Counted from the stretch's first letter, positions 47,382 to 58,593 are shown. The stretch is DNA of 64,000 nt from Rhodanobacter thiooxydans (GCF_030291135.1 NZ_CP127409.1:1612001-1676000); one strand, 5' to 3'. Notes: a model not told the origin generated them from the letters alone. Made by a program: numbers and translations.

Positions 47382-48093
47382 TGATCCCAACCTGCCGTAT
47401 CTGCGCCTGGTGGCCGAGGCGCTCGGTGATTTGTGCGAGCAGGTGGTGTTTGTGGGTGGCGCGGTCGCCGGGCTGCTCGTTACCGACCCGATGGCCGAGG
47501 GCGTGCGTGCCACCCGGGATGTGGATGCCGTGATCGAGGCGGCGCGGGCGAATTTCCATCGCATCGAGGAACAGGTTGCGGCACGTGGCTTTTCGCGCGA
47601 CATGGACAGCCCGGTGATCTGTCGCTGGATTCATCGCGAATCCGGCGTGCTGTTCGACCTGATGCCGGTCGATGCAGGCGTGCTGGGCTTCTCCAATCGC
47701 TGGTACCGCTACACGGTGGATACCTCCGAGCGGATCGAGCTGGGCGGTGGCATTGCGATTCGCCTTGCCAGCGCCGTGGGGTTCGTAGCGACGAAGCTGG
47801 AGGCGTTCGCCGATCGCGGCGCGGGCGACATGCTAGCCAGCCATGACCTGGAAGATGTGCTGAATATCGTTGACGGTCGTGAGGAGCTGGCGGGCGAACT
47901 GGCGCGTGCGCCGTCGCTGTTGAAGCAAACCGTGGGAGCCGCCTTCGCGACGCTGCTTGCGCATCCGGATTTCACCAATGTACTGCCCGGACTGATCGCC
48001 GAGGCCGAGCGCGCCGGTATCGTGCAGGAGCGCTTGCGGGGCATGGCTGCGTGGGCAGTGAGCGGAAACGCCGGCACGACGTCACCGCGGTGA
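47371..48093 (+). CDS. Nucleotidyltransferase-fold protein, putative toxin partner
   Basis: The 240-residue product shows a DNA polymerase beta-like nucleotidyltransferase core. A Gly-Gly strand-helix (VVFVGGAVAGLLVTDP) is followed after about 10 residues by TRDVDAVIE, the paired Asp metal-binding motif, and a third acidic residue may be the Asp of GVLFDLMPVD. Downstream is a helical region (FVATKLEAFADRGAGDMLASHDLEDVLNIV) as in AbiEii/DUF6036-type proteins. It overlaps the winged-helix gene by 11 bases and is followed by hsdR after 28 bases. Activity (tRNA or protein modification, or none) cannot be told. AAGGAG lies 13 bases upstream of the ATG. Confidence 0.65.
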   Translation: MRRDDPNLPYLRLVAEALGDLCEQVVFVGGAVAGLLVTDPMAEGVRATRDVDAVIEAARANFHRIEEQVAARGFSRDMDSPVICRWIHRESGVLFDLMPVDAGVLGFSNRWYRYTVDTSERIELGGGIAIRLASAVGFVATKLEAFADRGAGDMLASHDLEDVLNIVDGREELAGELARAPSLLKQTVGAAFATLLAHPDFTNVLPGLIAEAERAGIVQERLRGMAAWAVSGNAGTTSPR

Positions 48094-48121
48094 CGGTGCG
48101 GATACGTACTCAGGGGAACGC

Positions 48122-51100
48122 ATGAATCTGCATAGGGAAATCCATTTCGAGGCGGCGATCTGCGAATACCTCGCCGCCCACGGCTGGCTGTACGCCGAAG
48201 GCGATGCCGCGAATTACGATCGCAAGCACGCCTTGTATCTGCCCGACCTGCTGGCATGGATCGAGGCAACCCAGCCGGACAGCTGGCAGCGGCTGGGCAA
48301 GACCCACGGCCCTGCGGCGGCCGAGCGCATCGCCGAGCGCGTGCGCAAGAACCTCGACGAACGCGGCACGCTGGAAGTGTTGCGCCGGGGCGTGGAGATG
48401 CTGGGGTTGAAGGAGCCGCTGTCGCTGCTGCAGTTCAAGCCGGCGCTGGCGATCAATCCGGCGATCCAGCAGCGCTACGCGGCGAACCGCTTGCGCATCG
48501 TGCGGCAGGTGCGGCATTCGCCGAACCAGCCGCACGATGCGCTGGACCTGGTGCTGTTCGTCAACGGCATTGCGGTGGCCACGGCGGAGCTGAAGTCCGA
48601 CTTCACCCAGAGCGTGGGCGATGCGGTGGACCAGTACCGCTTCGATCGGCACCCGCAGCCGAGGGGTGGCCTGGCCGAGCCGATACTCGGTTTCCCTGGC
48701 GGCGCGCTGGTGCATTTCGCAGTGAGCCAGGCCGAGGTGATGATGACCACGCGCCTGGCCGGGCCGGCGACGGGCTTCCTGCCGTTCAACCGGGGCAACC
48801 ACGGCGCGGCGGGCAATGCGCCGAACCCGGACGGTTTTGCGACCGCGTATTTGTGGGAAGAGGTGTGGGCGCGCGACAGCTGGCTGGAGATCCTGGGTCG
48901 CTACTTGATCGGCAAGCGCGACGACAAGAAGAAACTGGTGGGTGTGATTTTCCCGCGTTACCACCAGCTCGATGCCACCCGCAAGCTGGTTGCCGACGTG
49001 CTGGCGCAGGGCGCGGGCCAGCGTTATCTGATCCAGCATTCGGCCGGCTCGGGCAAGACGAACTCGATTGCCTGGAGCGCGCATTTCCTGGCTGACCTGC
49101 ACGACACCGAAAACCGGAAGCTGTTCGACAGCGTGCTGGTGGTGTCCGACCGCAACGTGCTGGACGCACAGTTGCAGGAGGCGATCTTCGATTTCGAGCG
49201 CACCACCGGCGTGGTGGAAACCATCACCAGCGAGCATGGCAGCAAGAGCGCGCAGTTGGGCCAGGCGCTGAAGGATGGCAAGAAGATCATCGTCTGCACC
49301 ATCCAGACTTTTCCGTTTGCGCTGGAGGCGGTGCAGGAACTGGCGGCGACCGAGGGCAAGTGCTTTGCGGTGATCGCCGACGAGGCGCACAGCTCGCAGA
49401 CCGGCGAGGCGGCGGCCAAGCTCAAGCAGTTGCTGAGCGCCGAGGAACGCGCCGAACTGGAGGACGGTGGCGGGATCGATACCGAGACGCTGCTGGCTGC
49501 CGGCATGGCCGCGCGAGCTGGCGGCAGCAAGGGCCTGACCTACGTGGCGTTCACCGCCACGCCGAAGCAGAAGACGCTGGAGCTGTTCGGTCGCCCCGGC
49601 GCAGACGGCCTGCCGCAGCCGTTCCATGTGTATTCGATGCGCCAGGCGATCGAGGAGGATTTCATCCTCGACGTGTTGAAGAACTACACGCCGTACAAGC
49701 TCGCCTTCAGGCTGGCTCACGAGGGCAGGGAGTACGACCAGTCGCAGGTGGAACGCAGCGCGGCGATGAAGGGGATCATGCAGTGGGTGCGCCTGCATCC
49801 GTACAACATCGCGCAGAAGGTGCAGATCGTGGTGGAGCATTACCGCGAGAACGTGCAGCCGCTGCTGGGCGGCAAGGCCAAGGCGATGGTGGTGGTCGGC
49901 AGCCGCAAGGAAGCGGTGCGCTGGCAGAAGGCGATCCGCGGCTACATCCAGCGGCAGAACTACGCGCTCGGCGTGCTGGTGGCGTTCTCGGGCGAGGTGA
50001 ACGACCCGGAGAGTTTCCCCGCGCCGGTAAGCGAGACCAGCACGGATCTGAATCCGGGCCTGAAGGGTCGCGACACCCGCGATGCGTTTGCCCAGCCGGA
50101 ATACCAGTTGCTGCTGGTCGCCAACAAGTTCCAGACCGGCTTCGACCAGCCGTTGCTGTGCGGCATGTACGTGGACAAGATGCTGGGCGGCATCCAGGCG
50201 GTGCAGACGCTGTCGCGCCTGAACCGTGCGTACCCCGGCAAGGACATCACCTACATCCTCGATTTCGTCAACGAGCCGGTGGATATCCTCAAGACGTTCA
50301 AGACCTACTACGCCACGGCCGAGCTGGAGGCCAGGACCGATCCACACCTGGTGTTCGACCTGCGCGCCAAGCTCGATGCCAGCGGTCACTACGATGACTT
50401 CGAGGTGGATCGCGTGGCCAGGGTGGAGACCGATCCGCGCGGCACCCAGGCGCAGTTGAGCAGTGCCATCGCTCCGGTCGCCGACCGCCTGCTCAAACGC
50501 TATAAGGCGGCGCAGCAGACTCGGGCAACGGCGCTGGCAGACGGCGACGACAAGCTGGCCGAAACCAGCAAGGACCTGCTGGATGCCTTGCTGCTGTTCA
50601 AGAACGACATGGGTGGCTACGTGCGCCTGTATGCGTTCCTGTCGCAAGTGTTCGACTACGCCAACACGGATATCGAAAAGCGCTTCATCTTCTACAAACG
50701 GCTGATCCCGTTGCTGGAGTTCGGTCGCGAGCGCGACACGGTGGACTTGTCCAGGGTGGTGCTGACGCATCACACCTTGCGCAGTGCTGGCCGTCAGCCG
50801 CTAGGCCTCAACGGCGACGGTGGCTACAAGCTACCGCCAATGGACGCAGTGGGTAGCGGCTCGGTACAGGAAAAGCAGCAGGCGTATCTGGCCGAGATCA
50901 TCGAGAAGGTCAATGGCCTGTTCGAAGGGCAGCTGACCGACGATGACCAACTGGTCTACGTCAACGGCGTGCTCAAGGGCAAACTGCTGGAAAACGAAAC
51001 CCTGGTGCAGCAGGCCGGCAACAATAGCAAGGAACAGTTCGCCAACTCGCCCGACCTGAAGGATGCGCTGATGCACGCGATCATGGATGCGCTGGAAGCG

Positions 51101-51232
51101 CATTCGAACATGAGTACGCAGGCACTGGGCTCCGAGCGCGTGCGCACCGGGTTGAAGGATATTTTGCTGGGGCCGGCACAGCTGTACGAAGCGTTGCGGG
51201 CCAGGTCGCAGGGTGGGACGACTGCGCCATAG
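48122..51232 (+). CDS. hsdR: Type I restriction-modification system, restriction/translocase subunit
   Basis: HsdR translocates DNA with ATP and cleaves it. The 1036-residue protein has an N-terminal PD-(D/E)XK nuclease (LDLVLFVNGIAVATAELKS, Asp about 141, Glu/Lys about 156-158). The helicase domains carry Walker A HSAGSGKTNS near residue 308 and the DEAH box IADEAHSSQTG near 419. Motif VI-type residues (QTLSRLNRAYPGKD) and a helical C-terminus complete it. Length matches EcoR124I-type HsdR. It lies 5.8 kb from hsdM, separated by hsdS and four unrelated genes. All catalytic motifs are intact. A terminator follows. Confidence 0.95.
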   Translation: MNLHREIHFEAAICEYLAAHGWLYAEGDAANYDRKHALYLPDLLAWIEATQPDSWQRLGKTHGPAAAERIAERVRKNLDERGTLEVLRRGVEMLGLKEPLSLLQFKPALAINPAIQQRYAANRLRIVRQVRHSPNQPHDALDLVLFVNGIAVATAELKSDFTQSVGDAVDQYRFDRHPQPRGGLAEPILGFPGGALVHFAVSQAEVMMTTRLAGPATGFLPFNRGNHGAAGNAPNPDGFATAYLWEEVWARDSWLEILGRYLIGKRDDKKKLVGVIFPRYHQLDATRKLVADVLAQGAGQRYLIQHSAGSGKTNSIAWSAHFLADLHDTENRKLFDSVLVVSDRNVLDAQLQEAIFDFERTTGVVETITSEHGSKSAQLGQALKDGKKIIVCTIQTFPFALEAVQELAATEGKCFAVIADEAHSSQTGEAAAKLKQLLSAEERAELEDGGGIDTETLLAAGMAARAGGSKGLTYVAFTATPKQKTLELFGRPGADGLPQPFHVYSMRQAIEEDFILDVLKNYTPYKLAFRLAHEGREYDQSQVERSAAMKGIMQWVRLHPYNIAQKVQIVVEHYRENVQPLLGGKAKAMVVVGSRKEAVRWQKAIRGYIQRQNYALGVLVAFSGEVNDPESFPAPVSETSTDLNPGLKGRDTRDAFAQPEYQLLLVANKFQTGFDQPLLCGMYVDKMLGGIQAVQTLSRLNRAYPGKDITYILDFVNEPVDILKTFKTYYATAELEARTDPHLVFDLRAKLDASGHYDDFEVDRVARVETDPRGTQAQLSSAIAPVADRLLKRYKAAQQTRATALADGDDKLAETSKDLLDALLLFKNDMGGYVRLYAFLSQVFDYANTDIEKRFIFYKRLIPLLEFGRERDTVDLSRVVLTHHTLRSAGRQPLGLNGDGGYKLPPMDAVGSGSVQEKQQAYLAEIIEKVNGLFEGQLTDDDQLVYVNGVLKGKLLENETLVQQAGNNSKEQFANSPDLKDALMHAIMDALEAHSNMSTQALGSERVRTGLKDILLGPAQLYEALRARSQGGTTAP

Positions 51233-51257
51233 CCGACGGTCTGGCCGGCAGATGAAA

Positions 51258-51287
51258 GGAGCCCCCGCAAGCGGGGGCTCCTGGTTC
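51258..51287. terminator. Terminator between hsdR and the convergent secreted-protein gene
   Basis: GGAGCCCCCGC and GCGGGGGCTCC form an 11-bp stem with a 2-base spacer, flanked by AAA and TGGTTCT. It ends the restriction locus. Confidence 0.75.
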
Positions 51288-51302
51288 TACGCTGTGGTTG
51301 AC

Positions 51303-52304
51303 TCAGTGCTGCGCATTCGCGCTGGCACTGGCGTTGCCGTCGGTCTGCGTCGAGGCGGACACACCGCGGCGAGCCGAGCCGTGCGCGCTGGCGTGGCCGC
51401 TGGCGTTGGCCGAGCCGCTGGTGCCTGCGGCTGAACCGGCGTTTGCATCACTGTTGCCATGGGCTGCACCCGAGCCGGATACGTCGACCGATTTGTCCCC
51501 GGCATTGCGCGCGGCGTTGGAGGCGTGCGACAGCAGGCCGGGCTTCGCGACGGTGGTGTTGCCCGACTGGGTGCCCGCGCTGGCCGAGCTTGCCTGCGAC
51601 GCGTTGCCGGCGGCATCCGTGCCGAGCGAGCCGGCAGCGCGTGACGACTGCGCACCATTGGCGATCGCCTGCTCAGCCGTGGTCAGGCCGGCAGCGGCCG
51701 AAGCCTCGGCATTCGCGGGTGCGTCCTGCACGCGGCTTACTGCATTGCGGGTTCCGCGTTTGGCCGTCGAGACGGCTGAACGCGCATGGCTGGCGGCCTG
51801 ACCTGCGGTGCCAGCCATGGCATCGCGCGTAGCCGAAGTATCGACGGCGCCGGTCGCAGACGAACCCAGTTCCCCTGCGCCATCCAGCGCGGCGTTGTTG
51901 CCGTTGCCGTTGCCGGCGTTGGCGGCAGCCGCGCCGGTGAGGCCGCCGGCAGCGCCGGCAACGGCCTGGCCGTTCACCTGGCGGGCGGCTTGCGTGGCGC
52001 TATCCGTGGCCGAGCTGGTGGTTGCAGCGGCACGCTGGCGCAGGCGCTCGGCACGTCGCTCGGCCGCCCGCCGGTTGAGATCGGGAGTGTTGATGTTGCC
52101 CGCGCCACGGGCGGAACCGTCGAGCCGGCCGCCCACCTGGTCCATCGGGACATTGACAGGGCCGCGCAGCCCGCCGGCGATGCCGCCCGCGAGTCCGCCA
52201 CCGCCCAGCACCTGGGCGTGTGCCGTGGCCATCGCGGCCAGGGCGAGCGCACCGGCGAGCAGGGCGCTGTTGAGGGTCTTGTGGTTGAGAGTCGTGTTGC
52301 GCAT
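51303..52304 (-). CDS. Secreted low-complexity Ala/Gly/Ser-rich protein
   Basis: The 333-residue product has a signal peptide ending near TAHA-QVLGG. A Gly-rich segment follows (GGGGLAGGIAGGLRGPVN), then a basic helical piece (LNRRAAERRAERLRQRAA), then about 230 residues of Ala, Gly, Ser, Asn and Thr in loose repeats. There are no cysteines and no catalytic motif. I do not recognise a family. It may be a surface or matrix protein. It is on the same strand as, and 107 bases downstream of, the subtilase gene, which shares the QVLG sequence after its own signal peptide; the two may be functionally linked. A sizeable non-repetitive coding bias supports it being real. Confidence 0.65.
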   Translation of the reverse strand: MRNTTLNHKTLNSALLAGALALAAMATAHAQVLGGGGLAGGIAGGLRGPVNVPMDQVGGRLDGSARGAGNINTPDLNRRAAERRAERLRQRAAATTSSATDSATQAARQVNGQAVAGAAGGLTGAAAANAGNGNGNNAALDGAGELGSSATGAVDTSATRDAMAGTAGQAASHARSAVSTAKRGTRNAVSRVQDAPANAEASAAAGLTTAEQAIANGAQSSRAAGSLGTDAAGNASQASSASAGTQSGNTTVAKPGLLSHASNAARNAGDKSVDVSGSGAAHGNSDANAGSAAGTSGSANASGHASAHGSARRGVSASTQTDGNASASANAQH

Positions 52305-52411
52305 GTGAAGGACCTCCTGCCTGCGGCCGATCCGCGGCTTCCGAGGTCCTGTACGTTCGTGCCGGAACGATCCTTCCCTGTCGACGGGCTGCGGTTGGGC
52401 GCTGTTCAGAT

Positions 52412-53656
52412 TCAGGGTGACAGCAGGCCGTAGCCGCAGCGCGGGTCGCGGCCCGTGCCGCCGGGGCGCCGGGCTTCGCCGATCAGATGCTGCTGCACTT
52501 GTGCTGCGGCTCCAGCGCGGGGGGCGCCCAGCAACTGGCTGGCTTTCCGCGCCACGATTGGCGCCGCGAACGAGGTGCCGCGCAATGCGTTGCGGCCGCT
52601 GCCGACCACGCCGGACGCGCAGAAGTCCACCTGGTCGCCGCTGCCGGATTCGGGCAGCACACGGTCACGCGCGTCGACGCCGCCGACGCCGATCACGTTC
52701 GGGTACGCCGCGGGATACAGCGGCGGTGCTGCCGGCCCATCGTTGCCGACTGCGCTGACTAGCACGTGGCCGCGCGCGATCATCGCCTGCACCGCGCGCG
52801 CAAGCACCGGGTTGTCGGGCCCGACCAGGCTGATGTTGATCACTGCCACGCGCTCGCGCGCCATCCACGCCAGCGCGTCCACCAGATTCGAGGTGGCGCC
52901 GCCGACCGCATCGCCGCACCACAGGTCGGCGGCATAGAGCGTGTCCGGGTCGCCGGCGACGAGGCGGGCGGCGACCGCAGTGCCGTGCTTCGACGGATTC
53001 GCCGTGCTGCAACCGTGCCGCTCGATGCTCGCGCGTACCAGCGCGGGGTCGGCCGCATCGACACCGCCATCGATCAGCCCCACGCGTTGCGACGGTGCGC
53101 TGGACGACGGGGCCGCCGAGGTCGTCGCACCGGCAACGTCATCGTTGCCCGCGGGCAGGTAGAGGTGCTGGTAGGTGAATGCCGCGTCCGGCGCAGCCTG
53201 TTGCAGGGCGCGCATGGCGCTGGCCGTGCGGCGTCCGCGGGTGTCGTGCAGCACCACGAAGTCCAACCCCAGCGTCGCGTCCGCCGGCGTCTCGCGATCC
53301 ACCGCGAAACCCAGCGCCTGCAGCGCATCGCGTTGCGCAGACGAGAGGCCCGTGGCGAGGAATTCGCCGCGCAGGATCGGCGCACCGTGAGGATCGACGT
53401 CGACGCGCCGGGGCTCGCTGCGGCGAAGTGCGTCGATCTGCAATTTTCGTGTGAGGGCCAGCGGACCGCGCAGCAGGTCGTCCACACTGTGCAAGGGCGA
53501 GACGGGAGCAATATCGGGCAGGCGCACGGGTACCTGCATATTCGGCAGGCCCTGCACCGGCCCGAGTACCTGCGCGCGTGCAGGCGTCGCGCCGACCAGG
53601 GAAAGCGCGATGGCCAGCAACGGGGCGAGCATGGCGAACGGGCGGTGCAGCGGCAT
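52412..53656 (-). CDS. S8 family serine peptidase (subtilisin-like), exported
   Basis: The 414-residue protease has a signal peptide (MPLHRPFAMLAPLLAIALS..., cleavage near PARA-QVLG) and a propeptide-like region to about residue 180. The catalytic domain has Asp in VGLIDGGVD, His in SKHGTAVAARL, and Ser in LRGTSFAAPIVA, with the oxyanion Asn region in VSAVGNDGPAAPP. A cysteine pair occurs around HGCSTAN and LWCGD. An ATG at 53695 is also in frame, but 53656 places the signal peptide first, with GAGG upstream. It is divergent from the ECF sigma gene and may be under its control. Confidence 0.88.
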   Translation of the reverse strand: MPLHRPFAMLAPLLAIALSLVGATPARAQVLGPVQGLPNMQVPVRLPDIAPVSPLHSVDDLLRGPLALTRKLQIDALRRSEPRRVDVDPHGAPILRGEFLATGLSSAQRDALQALGFAVDRETPADATLGLDFVVLHDTRGRRTASAMRALQQAAPDAAFTYQHLYLPAGNDDVAGATTSAAPSSSAPSQRVGLIDGGVDAADPALVRASIERHGCSTANPSKHGTAVAARLVAGDPDTLYAADLWCGDAVGGATSNLVDALAWMARERVAVINISLVGPDNPVLARAVQAMIARGHVLVSAVGNDGPAAPPLYPAAYPNVIGVGGVDARDRVLPESGSGDQVDFCASGVVGSGRNALRGTSFAAPIVARKASQLLGAPRAGAAAQVQQHLIGEARRPGGTGRDPRCGYGLLSP

Positions 53657-53733
53657 GGCCGGGGCCTCGGGAGCGACGGGGCCGGATGCTAGCATGGGCC
53701 TGCTTTACGCCCTCGAACTGCGCCGACGCGTAC

Positions 53734-53754
53734 GAGGGAAGGAATCCTCCCCTC
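53734..53754. promoter_or_regulatory. Near-perfect inverted repeat between subtilase and ECF sigma genes
   Basis: GAGGGAAGGA and TCCTCCCCTC flank a single central A and match at 9 of 10 pairs. With no loop it is more likely a protein-binding site than an RNA hairpin. It lies 23 bases before the sigma start and 78 bases before the subtilase start. Confidence 0.5.
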
Positions 53755-53776
53755 CGGACGTAATGGTAGGTGATGC

Positions 53777-54268
53777 GTGAATTCGAGCGACGCCGTGCGC
53801 GAAGGACTGATCCCGCTGTTGCCGCGCCTGCGCCGCCTGGCGCGGGCGCTGGCAGGGCAGGTCGCCGACGCCGACGACCTGGTGCAGATCGTGCTGGAAC
53901 GTGCGTTGTCCCGTGCCGCGCAGTGGCGGCCGGACGCCGCACTGGACAAGTGGGTGTTCGCGATCGCGCGCAACGCCTGGCGCGACGAGCTGCGTGCGCG
54001 TGGCCGTGTGCAACATTTGTTCGCGCCCGAGGAGGCCGGTGAGATGGCCGCCGACCGCGCCAGCGCGCAGCCCGCGCAGCAGCTGGAACTGGCGATGGCG
54101 CTGGCGGCGTTGCCGCCGGATCATCGTGAAGTGGTAGCCCTGGTGCTGGTCGAGGGCATGTCCTACGGCGAAGCCGCCGAACTGCTGGAGGTGCCGGTGG
54201 GTACCGTCACCAGTCGCCTGGCCCGCGCCCGCGCCACCTTGCAGGCCCATCTTGGGAAAGACGCATGA
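53777..54268 (+). CDS. RNA polymerase sigma factor, ECF type
   Basis: The 163-residue protein has only sigma regions 2 and 4. Region 2 is LARALAGQVADADDLVQIVLERALSR...DKWVFAIARNAWRDELR; region 4 is ALAALPPDHREVVALVLVEGMSYGEAAELLEVPVGTVTSRLARAR. It starts at GTG with AGGTGA upstream. Its stop overlaps the start of the anti-sigma gene by four bases (ATGA), the usual arrangement for an ECF sigma and its membrane anti-sigma. The inducing signal is unknown; the divergent subtilase and the secreted protein are candidate targets. Confidence 0.92.
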   Translation: MNSSDAVREGLIPLLPRLRRLARALAGQVADADDLVQIVLERALSRAAQWRPDAALDKWVFAIARNAWRDELRARGRVQHLFAPEEAGEMAADRASAQPAQQLELAMALAALPPDHREVVALVLVEGMSYGEAAELLEVPVGTVTSRLARARATLQAHLGKDA

Positions 54269-55014
54269 ACCCGATCGACGACGATACCTTGCAGGCTTAC
54301 GTGGATGGCGAACTCGACGCGTCCGCCACGGCGCGTATCGACGCCGCGCTGGCGCACGACGCCGTGCTCGCCCGCCGCGTGCGGCAGGCGCGTGACGTGC
54401 GTGCGCAGCTGCACGCCGCGTTCGATCCGGTGCTCGACGAACCGGTACCGACGCGGCTGTCCGCCTTGCTGCAGCCGCCGTCCGCGCGGGCCGCGATACC
54501 GGTCACGCTACCTGCGGGCGGGCAACGCACGGCTGCCACGCGCCACCGTGTACCGCGTCGCTGGTTCGTGCCGGGTGCCGCGCTGGCCGCGTCGGTGGCG
54601 CTGCTCGCCGTGGCGTTGTGGTCATGGCGAGCCAGTGACGAGCTGGTGCGCATGCACGGCGGCCAGTCGTTTGCCGCGGGCGCGCTGGAGCGCGCGCTCG
54701 ATCATGCGCTGGCGAGCGAACCGGAGCCGAATGCCCCGGTGGCGATCGGCCTGAGTTTCCGCAGTACCGACGGGCGCATCTGCCGCACCTTCGTGTTGCG
54801 CCCTGCGCCGGCGCGGGCCGGCCTTGCCTGCCACGGCGACACCGGCTGGGCGCTGCCCGTGCTTGGTGCGGCAGCTCCCCCGGAAGGCGGTGAACTGCGC
54901 CAGGCGGCGAGCGCGTTGCCACCCGCGGTGCAGGCCGCAGTCGACGCGCGTCTGCGCGGCAATGTCTTCGATGCACGGCAGGAGCGCGCGGCGCGCGACG
55001 CCGGCTGGCGTTAG
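54265..55014 (+). CDS. Membrane anti-sigma factor
   Basis: The 249-residue protein has a cytoplasmic N-terminus typical of anti-sigma factors (DDDTLQAYVDGELDASATARIDAAL), but no HxxxCxxC zinc motif. A single membrane helix follows (about residues 110-127, FVPGAALAASVALLAVALWSW). The periplasmic domain has exactly two cysteines (GRICRTF and GLACHGDTGW) that could form a redox-sensitive disulfide. It is translationally coupled to the sigma factor. Holding the sigma at the membrane until an envelope signal arrives is the expected role. Confidence 0.85.
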   Translation: MNPIDDDTLQAYVDGELDASATARIDAALAHDAVLARRVRQARDVRAQLHAAFDPVLDEPVPTRLSALLQPPSARAAIPVTLPAGGQRTAATRHRVPRRWFVPGAALAASVALLAVALWSWRASDELVRMHGGQSFAAGALERALDHALASEPEPNAPVAIGLSFRSTDGRICRTFVLRPAPARAGLACHGDTGWALPVLGAAAPPEGGELRQAASALPPAVQAAVDARLRGNVFDARQERAARDAGWR

Positions 55015-55187
55015 TGCGCGGCATATCGTCACGCGTCGCCCTGCTGCCGCGACGGACAACGAGTCCTGAGCAGGACGTTGACCCGCACTTCGCATCCGCG
55101 TCGCTACCGTCAGGGTGAAACGGCCTTGGTGCACCGGGGCTACGCCTGCCGATAACCGGGCCACATCTCGCCAGGAGGAACCGTCTC

Positions 55188-55454
55188 ATGTCCGATGAAC
55201 ATGTCAAGACGCCAGCCGACCATGTCGGCGACACGCTGGTGCAGCTCAAGGAGATGCGGCACTACTCGAAGAACAACGTGGAAGCGCTGACCACGGCGTG
55301 GCTGCTGTTTGACGGCGAGCTGTCGAAGCTGAAGCAGGCGGAAAAGATCGCCGGCCTGATGGATCGCCAGGCGCAGCTGCACGAGGCGCTGGAACAGGCG
55401 ATCGCTGATCTGGAAGAGGTGCAGGAAAAGCTGAAGCCGGAGGACGAGGCCTGA
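55188..55454 (+). CDS. Small helical protein of unknown function
   Basis: The 88-residue, acidic, almost wholly helical protein (KQAEKIAGLMDRQAQLHEALEQAIADLEEVQEKLK) is probably a short coiled coil. There is no cysteine, signal peptide or membrane segment. A very strong ribosome binding site (AGGAGGAA) precedes the ATG and a strong terminator follows, so it is a genuine single-gene unit that may be well expressed. I do not recognise the family. Confidence 0.72.
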   Translation: MSDEHVKTPADHVGDTLVQLKEMRHYSKNNVEALTTAWLLFDGELSKLKQAEKIAGLMDRQAQLHEALEQAIADLEEVQEKLKPEDEA

Positions 55455-55487
55455 GTGGCGACTGCCGTGAACTGGATGGCGCAGCAG

Positions 55488-55513
55488 AAAGGCCCCGGCA
55501 GCGGGGCCTTTCT
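55488..55513. terminator. Terminator after the small helical protein gene
   Basis: AAAGGCCCCG and CGGGGCCTTT form a perfect 10-bp stem around GCAG; the symmetry makes it usable from both strands. Confidence 0.88.
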
Positions 55514-55935
55514 GCTGCTGCCGATCAGTGACGCTGGCGGTGGATCGCGCAGCTGTTGCGGTTCTCGGCGTGGTTGAGGCGGCGGGTTTCAGCCCTCGTC
55601 AGGTGGCCGTTGTGCTTCGCCTCGTCGGTGCTTTCGCGCAGGATGATATTGGCGTCGCGGCGCTCGTCGTTGGTCGCCTGCCTGGCGGTGAGGGTGCCGT
55701 CGGCGACGCCTTTGGTGGTGCCATGCCGTGCCGATCGAGCGGCGGCATGCCGCAACGAGAACGCTGCTCCCGACGGGGCGTTGACTGCCCTCGACGTGGT
55801 GGCGGAGCCCATGACTTCCGGCGGTTTCCGCCGACAGGCGCGGCGGGTGACCATCACGTGGATCAAGCCGCGCCACGCCGGTTTCGCCGGCACGCTGCGG
55901 CTCTCCCCAACCGCCCCACCACATGGAAGATTCTC
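55514..55935. other. 422-base region upstream of the M1 aminopeptidase
   Basis: Apart from the minus-strand remnant (55525-55812) I see no gene. The aminopeptidase promoter must lie here but no clear -35/-10 pair stands out. GGAAGA just before 55936 is the ribosome binding site. Confidence 0.5.
55525..55812 (-). pseudogene. Remnant of a small two-repeat 'DGxLT/NGHLT' protein gene
   Basis: On the minus strand the last 75 codons before the stop at 55525 read like two copies of an EF-hand-like repeat: GVADGTLTARQ...ERRDANIILRES and KHNGHLTRAETRRLNHAENRNS, ending IHRQRH. This resembles a family of small exported proteins common in Xanthomonadales. No start with a signal peptide can be found in frame. 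The in-frame ATG at 55812 gives a poor N-terminus, and the upstream part runs into the aminopeptidase promoter region. I take it as a truncated or frame-shifted remnant. A real gene with a sequencing error is the alternative. Confidence 0.4.

Positions 55936-58593
<2,658 letters not shown>

Noticed and set aside
48110..50773. Long open frame (887 codons) on the minus strand inside hsdR
   Set aside because: It is antisense to a gene with clear motifs; its translation is Arg/His/Val-rich without any recognisable domain, as expected from a GC-rich codon shadow.
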